From contig JAAOOA010000056.1 of NCBI GenBank assembly GCA_012861695.1, forward strand, positions 5,058,707 to 5,122,706: a stretch of 64,000 nucleotides of DNA, given 5' to 3'. Shown here one piece after another: positions 1 to 12,174 of the stretch (position 1 is its first letter; every line of letters starts with the position of its first letter). Source of the stretch: Trematomus loennbergii. Lineage: Eukaryota; Chordata; Actinopteri; Perciformes; Nototheniidae. Both the position numbers and the translations under genes were made by a program. Below the pieces are notes generated by a model. It saw nothing but the letters and a program-made list of their open reading frames with translations, was not told the origin of the DNA and made no database searches.

Positions 1-1585
1 GAAGAGAACACTGTCTAATCCAACCCTTTGAAATGGAGATATGTGGCTTTGATCTGATTTCAACACGCACCACTCATACCAATGAGATAATGGTGTTTAA
101 AAGCAAGTGTTCTAATCTCCCTTTATCCTCTTCACTGGCTCAATAAGTATTGTTTAATTGGATGGACCATTATAAGTTTATTAAGCACTTCATTATGACC
201 TTATGACTCTGAATAACTGTATGCACTGTGGGCATACAGAGTTATGATGCTGCAAAATGCATTATGTTGTGAGTGATATTATATAACTCTTACATGGAGT
301 CTGCAGTCCAGTCAAGGCAGCTGTTCTCCTTGCAGGATGATGGTGAATTGTGATTTCCCCGGTGGGATGGGGTCTTATGCTGCTGTCGGCTGGGCAGACT
401 CCTTGTGATTGTCTTATCAGTATCTCGCCTCATGTATTAACCAGAGGGATATAGTTTAGGTCTGCCTGTATTTCTAAATTCATAACACACTTTTTGTTAC
501 ATTTTATTTCCTTCTCTTTCTTGCTCTAGTGCTTTCTCTATTACACACACACACTCACACATTGAAAGTGTCCTCTGTTGAACTTTAAAGCTCCAAGTTT
601 CCCACCCAGAGGTTGTCACAACTATAATGGACTCACGTTGTGCGACACAGGTGTCAAGAAGGAGATGTGCTTTCTGTTAAGCGTTAGGGATTCTGTCAGG
701 TTCGTGTTATTTTTCTTCTGAATATGTGATCAAGTTTCTCTTTGTTTTAAGGCTAATATTACAGTTTAAGTCTAGACCATGCTAGCAGCTCTGTCACTGT
801 TTGTGATTATTGTACAAACACAGCTAGCTAACTAGCTAAAAAATAAAGAATTGTAAGACATATTAAAGCCCCAAATTCCTAAAAATGGTTAGTGAGAGAG
901 TGGTTGTGTCATTACTAACCATAGACTGTATATTTACAGTGCCAGCATGCACACTACCAAGACTCTGAAATGTAAGCAGCTAAATGAAATTCAGTCTATA
1001 GCCATGCTATCAGCTTATATAACAAAGAAAACGTCACCATTTAATGTATGGACAACCAGTTTGGTATTCTGTCTATTAACATATTGTTTTTTAGGGGGAC
1101 AAGTGACCATATTTGGACAAGAGGGTGGAGCTTGGGAAGAACCAGGCTTATTGGGGCGGGGTACTGTTAGCATAGCAAACGTTAGCTTGCTTAGCAAAGT
1201 TTGCAATGCTAATTTGACTAGCAAAAAACATGCTAAAAAAAAAATGTTTTCACTGGAAGAAATTAACAGTTCCTTCACTACAACTGAAAAATGAACAATA
1301 CGGTGGAAGTGACCTCGCCTAAAGCATAACCTTCTTTTTTGTCTATTTTCTGTGAAGGGAAACATATTTTACAAAACAAATATCATTCTGTTTTGAAGAA
1401 TACTTGAAACTAGCGATTGCAAAATGTCATGGCTATCCATCCAATAGTTTTGAGATTTTTCCCTTTGGTCTAAATGACTGCCATCTGAAATCTGCCATCC
1501 CTTAGGCAACACCACTAGCATGGCTAAAGATTCAAACAGTTAGTGTTCTTATTTCATATTCATACTCTCCCTCTCTTTCCAACAG
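1..1585. other. spire1 intron, no exon recognised
   Basis: This stretch precedes the first spire1 exon I can support and should be the end of an upstream intron. Two overlapping opposite-strand reading frames at 947-1365 show no family resemblance and no splice borders, so I treat them as chance. A short CA run lies near 545-560. Nothing else is recognised. Confidence 0.6.
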
Positions 1586-4500
1586 AACCTCCGTAAGATG
1601 GAGGAAGGGTCATCAGAGGGGCCTGGCAAAGACCTGGATGAACTACAGACAGATGACTGGGTAAGCAACTAGACTCCTGACCTCTGACATCCAGCTGGGA
1701 CTTTTCTTAGGTTTCATATTAAAGATTCTCCATAACTGCATGAACACATACATAAATCTGTATGAATGGATTTTACACCTTGATGAACCCTCCTTACTTT
1801 GTGTGCACAGGGTCAGAGCTGTTGTCCAAACAAAGTCATAGTCAAATGGTTATGGTATTATATAGTTCACATTTCCCATGCTGCCCTTTGTTCCCTCCGT
1901 TAGGCTCGGTTCTGGGTTCAGGTGATGAGGACCCTGCGTGAAGGAGTCAAGCTGAAGAAGGTGCAGGATCGTCAGTATAACCCCCTGCCCATCGAGTTCC
2001 AGCTCACCCCCTATGAGATGCTAATGAACGACATTAAGTCCAAACGCTACAACCTGCGCAAAGTCATGGTCAGTGTCCAGATTCGACCACAAATAGAAAT
2101 CGCTGCCACATGCAAGCACGCCTCCAGCTTGCTGCACTTCTGTTGTACCACTGTTCCAATCCTATGGGAAATTGCTTGGAAAAATTACAACACTGTTGCA
2201 TAACAACTGTGGGATGGGGGGATGCTCTTTAGGACACCAGTGTAGTGCTTGACTTATATTTCTTTGGGGATATAAGGGGGACAGGCACTTTCATTTGACA
2301 CCTTTGAGGCTTCCATATTCCACCTCCAGTTGCTTGGCAGGTTAACACTCACTGTTGACAAAACCCCAAGGAAAATAGTGCCAGAGGTAACAATAAGCTA
2401 TTTGGCATTGCTGAAAATACGGAAGCAATAAAACTGTTTATATCTCAATTGGTTATTTAACAAAACAAATAATTGAAGTTGATAGTATGAGTCCAGATTT
2501 TTCTACAAGGTAGGTAAGTATTGTGAGTGTTTGTACCTTTCTCGTACAGTATATTTCATCCTGTGCTGTTCTTTCAGATGCATGGAGACATCCCACCCAG
2601 GTTAAAGAAGAGCGCTCATGAAGTCATCCTGGAGTTCATCAGGTCCAGACCACCCCTCAACCCTGTAAGTGAAACTCAAAAGCATGGACTCAAATATCAC
2701 AACCACTCCTTGCAGCCTCAGAAATACTGCAGGTTCTTCCTTCCTGCAGCGGTCAGGCTGTATAACCATCACGGCCCCTGGTAGACCCACACACACATAT
2801 AAACATAAATACCGTAAATAGCTGTGCAATACATACTTCCACTTTTAATACTTTCACCTGGCTGCTATCTCAAAACTGTACTGGTACTGGATGTGTATTT
2901 TGTACTTGGTAAATTGTAAATTGTGTAATTTCTACTTTTATTTTACTTAATATTAAGCTATCTTTGCACTCTTCACTTGCTGTAACAATGTACATCTCCT
3001 CTGTGGGACGAAGAAAGGTATTCTGATTCTGAAAACATTCAGCCAGAACCGAGGTTTCCAACCTTTGACTGGCTGACCCCTTTCAGATCATATGAGCATC
3101 AGTTGTGACCAGTTCAACCAAAGAATGATTTGCCTTCTTGAACACAATTCAGAGGATCACAGAGGTTCAATTATCAAGTAATTGGCAAGAAAAATAATAT
3201 GATTGGTCTTAAAGTTTGTTTACTGCAGTCTCATTCTGTAAATCATCTCGCACCCTGTTTTTGTGGTTCCCGACCTTATGCTGGTGAGATAGATACAAAA
3301 ATATTTCACCAAACTTGTAAATGTATGTTGTGTAAAGGTTCAGACGCACAGTTACCAAAATCTAATGGAGAACACCGCTACTTCCTTGGGTGTTTCCCAA
3401 GAATCCCAGCCTTACATGAGCTATTTGGCATTGCTGATCATTTTGCAGAAACAGTTACATAGATTATCATTTGATTGTTGAAAGAACGTATTTTGGAGGC
3501 AGTTTTGGATATTAAAAATCTGGTTTAAAATCGCTGCTGATTCAGTCTTCACATCATTATTAATTAAACAACTTTAACATTTGGAAAAAACAAGACATTC
3601 AAAGAAGTCATGCTAGGATATTATTTTGTATTTCTTAATTCTACAGCTTTTACTTTCTCGTCAGACTCAGACACCAAGAGTTTAAAATGACATGTTTATT
3701 TGAAAAGCTATACAAAGTTTGTGTATTTCAACAGGATATACCTTATTTTGTAACTTGTTTCCCCAAATCCCTAAAATGGTGGTGGCGAGTCCAAAGTTAG
3801 TACAACCCAAAAAGCCACATTGCCACATTTAGTGTATAGGATATGTTAAAATAAACAGAAATGTCCTTGTTAAATATTATATTTGACCACAGTCAGAAAA
3901 CATTTTCTAGACTCGAAATTATTGGAATTACATTCAAACGTAGGTTACAGCATTTCTATAAAACCATCATGAAAAATTGTAATTATTCTGTATTAAAAAA
4001 GAGTATGTTAATAACTAGTCCAGCCTCTTTAAAAAATGTATGCTGTAGCTTCCAAATTACAGTTTCACTGCACTGTGAACTCAGTAAAATGCTGCTCTCA
4101 TCAGATCTCTGTTGATATTAATCTCACTGCAGATCTAGCAGTTTCAGCAGGGCACTCGACCCTATATAAAAGATGAACAATCAGTCACAGGAGAGATGAG
4201 GAGGTGGTGATGAAACGGCCTTCTGGCTAGAACCCTGTTTGTTTGTTGTCAGTTGTTGTTCTCCACTCTACTTACTCCCTGTCGCTGTCTCTATTTAACC
4301 CATCATCAACCTGCGCTAGGTGTCGGCTCGCAAGCTGAAGCCGCTGACTCAGCTTCCTCCGACCTTGCATGAGAGGATCCTATCGGAAATCAAATCAGAA
4401 AGGAAACTCAGACCTGTGTCGCCTGGTGAGATGCGCAGGGGCAGGCTGGGTAAGGAAAACGTCTTTGTCCTCCTCATGTTACACACACACATGCACACTG

Positions 4501-7500
4501 TCATGCACATGCAAAACATACTTCACTCTGAAAAACCATTTTTAATCTGAAGTATGGAGCTGATGCTTTCACCTGCTGGGATGAATCCAGATGAGAAATG
4601 TGTAGCGTCGTGTTCTACTACACTTTTATCATTTGTCCCGCTGCTCTTTGCTTTTTTAGCTAATGCTGCTTAACTTTTTATCTTTCTGTTGCAACTAACA
4701 ATTATTATTATTTTATTGACTACACTGTTTGCATTATATTTGAAGTTTACTACTATATTTTTGAATATTAATGCTAACTGTCTGCAATTCCTTGATTACT
4801 AACAAGCCACTTCTGTTTTTGAATGTCTGTAATCTCTCACCATTGGCTATGGTTTATATTTGAAATCCTATTATCTCCCGTCCTATTGTTATACTTCAGT
4901 GATCTAAAACTTGACAATAAGCGTGATATACCCCTGCATGTCTGCCAAGCATATTTAGTATATCACAGTAAGTCTTACCTTACCTTAATATACTTCCTGA
5001 TAACAAGCAATGACTGTGCGATGCCATTACTGTTTCTCGTTGCAGTAATTCGGCCACTTAGCATGTCTTTCAGTTTTGATGCGTCAGGTAAAGTCTACCT
5101 CGCTGCTTATCTGCCTTTTTCTGTTTACCTTCTTGTTGTGGCTGCTCATCTGCTCTCCCAGCTGACACACACACATCACACACACTGCATCAGCACACTG
5201 TACACACATCGCACACACTGCATCAACACACACATTTCATGTCATGCTTCAGTGTTTGGTGATGGTCGGCTGTGATCTGTGGGGGGGGGGGGGACATGGT
5301 GATGTGGGACGCTGGTCAGTAGGAGGACACTGATAAGAAAAAGCTGTTGTGTGATATGTAGGTATTCTATTATTTATTTGCCTACTTTAAGTATTTAGTC
5401 TTTTTTGGAAAAGTTTGAAAAATGATACAATTGAAAAAAATGTATATAATTCAAATAAAAACGTATTACTTTCTTTGGTGTCTAGGTGGGGTACATGATG
5501 AATCATTTTTAACCGTACATCCATTACCAGGGGGTGGTTCAGCTAATTTAACTCCACGTATTTGTTTAGGATGCACACAACATTTATTAGAAATTTGTAT
5601 TTGTATTATATTTATTATTTAAATGATAAATATAATTAATAGAGCATAATTTGGCTGCACAGTTTCTCACCAACATATGAATTAGAGTTGAGGAGAGGTG
5701 AGGATCTTCCTCTCTAATCGGCAGTAGAATACTGTAAGCACAAACTTGCTTTAACCTACTGCAATGACAGGCATCATATGCTTTCCTCCCTTTTGAATAT
5801 CCTTACCTTGCAAAACTTTTTCCATAGTTGACAGTTATTTTGTTGGCAACATGGACTGGGTTCATTACATGTACACTTCGCAGTGCCTGTGGATTTTGTC
5901 ACAAGATGGAACCCTGACCTCCCATCAGCATCTGACTGAAGGAAGGGACAGATTAAACTCAGCGCGCTGATTGGGGACAGATCACACGATCTCAGACAGA
6001 TTGCTATATCTAAAGGGATTTTCTGTTCTTGGTGCTATCTGTTTACAGGCTGAATTAATGACCAGTGACAGTTCAAATGATGTAACATAATCCGGCTGAG
6101 TTTTACAGTCAATTTTATGTTTTTTTTTAAGAATGGTGCAATGACATTGCCTCAGTGCAGGTAAAAGTTTAGCTGGAAGGCATCGTTCTGGTTTTATAAT
6201 CCTATACTCAATTATCATAATGTCTTACAAGTGCAGCTCATACAGTCTGTCTTATCTACAGCTCCTGTCAAACAAATATACAGGATTAGGAAGGAGAAAA
6301 GTGTCACCTTAGCCCAGTGTGTCATCTGTGAAATATACTGCCGTAATGTGAATCTTACATAAGTGTGCAGCCAGCTATCTAATCAAGGGATCGATATGAG
6401 CAGCTGCCAGAGTTACCGCCACCTCTGTGTCTCCAGAATCATCAACGTCATACAAAAGAGTCTTTCATAGAGGTGACTCTGCAGAATTGAATCAGGGTGC
6501 TGCCTCATGCTCTGCAGAGCACCGGTCTCCCTGTAGAGACATGTGTTCAGCATTAAATGCACATGACCGACTTAATGAGACACTTTTGATTGAGGTGATA
6601 AGAAAATACTGCTGACACAGGCAAATCACAATAATGCTGTGCTCCACTCTGCCAGTGTCTCTCATCACAGCACAGGCTTTATCACCTCTGCATACTCATT
6701 CATGCTGTCCGAAAACGTCTGTGTGTACGGACTTCCCTCTGTGATGGATCATTCTCACACAGAGTGAGCCGTGTGGTTTTTCACTCTGCTCGGTATGTTA
6801 TGGCTAATGGTACATACCCATTGACACTTTAATGGACATGATGAAGGTTTTAATCAGGAACAAGAAAATAACGTTTCAAGGAGAAATCCATTTCACAGGA
6901 TATATATTCCACTTTTGGTGATGTATCATGCACTTCTGGGTCCATTATATTGTTCCGTAGTGACAAAATGGAGACGGTGTGTTTAAATGCATTGGCAATT
7001 TATGGAATAACTCAACATTTTAAAATTGTGCTTATTCTCTATTTGAAGAGTTAGATGAAAGGATCAATAGCCCTCTAAGTTTGAAGCTAGAACCAGGAGG
7101 AGTTATACTAGCTTGTCTTGGCATAAAGACAGGAGGCAGCTAACTTGGCTCTGTCCAAATGTACACAAACAAAATTGTGAAACTGTTAGCTTTCTTCTTC
7201 TTCTTTTAAAAGTTAAAGTTTTAGTGGAGTTTTCAGGAACTATTTCCTGGCAGTAACATGTAAGATACTACAGGAAGTCACTGCACCCAGACAAAAAATT
7301 GCTAACATATAACTTATCATATTTATTTTAATGAGTAAACCAACATTAAGTTCATTAGAACACTTTAAAGGTGCTGGTTGGAAGACACCCTGTTACCTGT
7401 CTTTATGCTAAGCTAAGCTAACAAGATAAAAATACAAAACAGTGTTTGTTGACGGTGAGTATGAATGTATTAAAGTATATCAATTTGTTATAGAATCAAG

Positions 7501-10500
7501 GGGAAAGGATTTTTTTGTTAAACCACATTCTGACATTCAACAGTCATCAATAAAATAGAAGGGGCAAGGAGATACATTTTACCATCAAAAATAGCATTAG
7601 ACAAAAATGATATGCAGCAAAACTCTAAGTTAATCTTTAAGAGGTGTGGGTCAACATCACAATACCTCAACATACATGTTCTTGATAGTTGAGTTCTTAA
7701 AGCACAGACATACCAAATTGGGGAATATTCTTATAGCTATCCTAATGAAGGAGGTGTTCCCTTTTAGGTTTTGGCAAAACTCGCAGTATGCCTCAGGATT
7801 TGTTCCGTACCGGAGTAGGTAAGGTATCAGCACTGCTCTGGTTTGGAAGGCCTTGTTTACCCTTAACCAATGGCCTTGTCTGTCTGCCTCCCTGGCTGTA
7901 AACTAATATATCCTCTATTTCAATATTTCAATACTAAAGCCTGGGCAGGACACAAGTGTACAAAGCCTAAATATAGTCTCTTAGGTCGTAGAAAAGTGAG
8001 TCCTAGTCCAGAATAGAAATAGGAAGCTTTTTCCACAAACAGGAGAAGAAGCTGAAAGGAAAAAGAGAGCGGTTTCAGTGCTCCCATAGATCAGCTGCAG
8101 GTCTTAATCTGTCTTTTGCAGCACTCCATTTCTCCTCCTCTACTCCCTCCCTCTAAACCCCTCTTTTCAGCGTAACCATTTTGAAAGTACAGCTAGAGTC
8201 AGGCAGCTTGTTAGGGGTTTGGTTATCATCAATTTTGCTTCTATCACTGGACACTCCTCTCTCGATGCAGAATGACCTTGTGGATTTTAAGGATTCAGCG
8301 CATCCCCTGAAAATAATATTAAAAAGAGTCATCCATGCTTTTTGTGTAACACCAGCCTGCTCTTCTGCCTCCCCTCAGACCAACTTAACTCACCTATCCT
8401 GACCTATATAACCTTGGGATGGATCTCACACCTCAATCCTGAATAGGCTTTATTGCATTTACCTTCCGAATAAACTTTGAAAATGGTTTCCCCTTTTTCG
8501 GGGCTGATCGGTTAAAATAGATTTAAAGAATTAAATTGGATGCAAGGAGTAATATGAGGAATTGTTTGAGATCCATGTCAAGTGTTTTCCCTCCTTCTGT
8601 CTGAATAACTCTGTTGTGTGTGGCTCTGCAGATGAGTTTAGTCCATACATGGGCAGGAGGACGTCCAGCACTCTGTCTCTGACCAACGGGTCCACATCTT
8701 CCAGGGGACAACCCTCGGGATCCCAGTCTGTTCCTCAGAGGAAGAGGCTCCTGAAGGCGCCCAGCCTCGCCGAGCTGGACAGCTCTGACTCTGACGTCAG
8801 TATCAGTCTGTTTGTGTAGGATGTGTTTTTTAGAAATAACATCCAGCATGTGCAGAGCAAATGATGACTGAAGTGTTTGTATTTTCCATGCGTTCAGGAT
8901 GACATATTTGGGCACAAGTCCGCCAGCAGCTCCAGCGTGGCTACGTCTTTGATGGATGATACATCCCCAGAGTGTGCTGTGGGGAAGAAAAGTGAGTCAG
9001 GAATCTTTCTACGTCCCCTTCACACCTCAGCACACCGACAGTGATCAATGAGTTTAATCTAACAGCCTCCTCTGCCATGTTTATTACGGAAATGTCTTGA
9101 ACCTTGAATTAACCAATCGATGGAATATTTCGAGTCAAGCAGCCTCATCTTCTCTCATTTCCCTTCTTTCCTCTATGAACACCAGCTCCCCCCATGTTCC
9201 TGCCCATCTCTTCAACACCCCAGCCAGAGAGGCGTAAGACCACCCTGAGGAGACACTCCATCGAGAAGGAAACCCCGACCAACGTCCGACTGTTTCAGCC
9301 GCCTTCTAAAAAGAGCTCTAAGTCTCTGGTTAGTCCCACTTCTTTTCTGTGTAGATTCAGAAGATTTAATAAAAACACAAAACATGTTGAATGAGCAGAA
9401 TAAGGGTTCTATCATTTTAAAACTGTTCAAAGGTGCAGTAAAAGTTGTTATTTAACAAAATCACATAGTGTGACACTATGAGACAGTATTAGAACATACT
9501 GTGGTGTCTCTGAAGAAAGTGTAGCCAGTAAAAAAAAAACAAGTCAGAGTTTTCCACCTGAATATTCACAAAAGATATATATGAAAGAAACTAGAACTAA
9601 ATAAATGAAAATTAAACGAACAGCCGGGACAGTCACATTAAAACTTTAAAGAAATGTGTATATATCTGCATATGTGGTAAGATAAGATAAGATAAGACTT
9701 TATTTATCCTGAAGGAAATTGTTGTACCAGAGTTACAAAGATACAATAAACACAGCAGCATAATAATAAAAGTAACAATTTTAATAATACAACCGTACAC
9801 TAACAGTGCAGTAAAAAGAGCGAATTAAACAACTACAAGAAACATAGATGGTCAAATAATGAATGTAAAAAACTTTACAGTGACGAGCAGTATTGTATGA
9901 GTAATAGTGCAAAAATAAACATAGTGGCAGATACATAATTGCAAGTTAATATGTACATTGTTATTATTATTGCACATGATATAAGCAGAAAGTGTTTGTA
10001 AAATGGTATATACTGTGTATATAAATGGTAGTAAATCCAATAGCTATGAAAAAACTTGATCTGAAAGGAAACTATTTTCTGTTGTTTGCATGCTAAACCG
10101 TGCCCAGCTTCAGTTGCTTCATGAAGAACTGCACTAAAACATGGCCAAAAATCATCATTATCTTTACAGAAAAGCAAATGAGAAAGAGATGAAACTACTC
10201 ACTTTAATCTCTTTCATACTTGGATACTGGATTTCTTCCCTCCTCTTTTCTATTTGACCAGATCTACTGTCTATTCTCACATTTTCCCCTGGTGTGATTT
10301 ATCAAGCTCCAGGAACCTTCCTCCCTTCAGGTTGGGATGATAGCTTCATATCGTCCCTGGAACCCCTCCTCCTCCTCCTCCTCTGCCCTTCTCCCTCCAC
10401 TCTCCACCCTTTGCAGAGTTCACACCCTATGGAGGCGTTTGCTTTGGGGTGGATGAAGGCAGTATTTTCTCTGTGCAGGGCAGTTTACCTCAGAGGAAGA

Positions 10501-12143
10501 GAGTCGGCCAAGGTTTGCCAGTCTCCCCCTGTCCGTCCTGGTATAATAACTCTAGCTGCCCATCCTCTCCTCATGCTTCCTTCTTCACTAAACATCATTC
10601 ACCTGTAGAGTAGGTTTCTGCCATTATAGACTAGGGACACACTGCTTTATCTCTGAGGTGTCATGACATGTACCAGTGAACAATATCATTTATTTATCCA
10701 TTGTTTACTTCACTGCTTTCATTTTAACACACTAAAACAATTAGTTGCAGTCTTAACTAAAATACATTTGAAATCTGCTCTAATATTCAACAAATTATAT
10801 TTAAGGTGGTGGTGGGATGCGTTAGAAATAAAAAGTATTTTAAGATCTCGAATCATTGTGTGGCTCTAACGATGCTGTATGTAGGCACTGTTTAGAAGCC
10901 TTTTCACATATCTCTCAAGATTTTAATAATATTCTGAAGTTGTCTGATGCCTCTGGTTGGGTTACATAGCAACAGTCAGAAATGTGCACAAATATAAGGT
11001 TGATAGGTCCAGTAGTATGAGAGATTAGCTGTGGACACACAGGGACACACGGCCAAAAACACATGATCCCCCTCAGGCTTGTGCTTTGCGGAGATAACGT
11101 AACTGATACAGTACTAAGGGATAGCAGGCAGACTGTGTTTACTGAACGAAACAAAAGAAGCTTTCTATAGTCAGACCTGAACAAATTATATTGAACCTTT
11201 CCTGAAAATAACGATACATTGTGCAGACCAAAAACATGCAAAGCAAAGCACAATGCTTCCACCAGTCACAGTATAGCAAGTCAAACACAACCCACACAGC
11301 TGTGGCTTTCATTTGTCACATTTTCAATTATTAATATTATTGTTTAAAGATATTATTTTGAAACCAGAGTCCAGTCTGCTCTGATTGGTTAGCTGGCCGG
11401 CTCTGTTGTGATTGGTCAACCTCTTAGACTCCGCTTAGCTATCACGTACAATTTGTCAAACTGCTAGCCAATAGAAGCGTGAGTGTTACACAGTGTTGTC
11501 ACTATGTTACAGAAGTAAACAAAGGAGTCCAATGGAGGCGTTTCAGGCAGGGGGAGGTGTGTTGGAGAGAAACACAGGGATTTTAGCCTTTGCAGACCAT
11601 TTACATGCATAGATACAGTACCTTTATAACACACTACAGGAAAGGGAAAACCCCAAAAAGCATAATAGGGCCCATATAAGATGTGGTTATGCAAGACAGG
11701 TCAAAAGTCTGGAATAGAACCCAGGACGTTTTGGTTAAACTGCCTCACATGGAACCACCCGGCTACAAAACTGCTGCAGCCCTGCTACAATTAAAAACAA
11801 ATAAAGATGTTTGATTATGGGCATAAACATAAATATAAAAAATATAAATTGGGGTAAAAAAACAAATCCATCACTTTGGAATGGTCATTTATTACAATAA
11901 TTGCCCTGTTTGTGAGTAGCTCTGTTGCCATGACGTCTTCCCATCTCTCTAGTTTACGCATCACGAGCCCTCTCTGAATCTTCACTGAACAATGAGAACA
12001 TTTGTATGACCCAAATGTAGTGTGGACCCTCACAGGCTGCTCTAAAGAAGCAGAGGGGTGGCTGTTTGTGCGCTGAATGTTAAACACTGTGTTAGATGTG
12101 CTGTGGCCAGGATCACTCACTGTTCTGTGTGTGTGTGTGTAAC

Positions 12144-12174
<31 letters not shown>

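Noticed and set aside
4823..5275. 150-codon plus-strand frame, hydrophobic in part
   Set aside because: It overlaps a spire1 exon (5046-5087) and ends in CA-rich sequence. Only the 42-bp spliced exon is supported.
8562..8819. 85-codon plus-strand frame read as a free-standing gene
   Set aside because: Its in-frame core from 8632 to 8795 is a spire1 exon; the bases on either side are intron.
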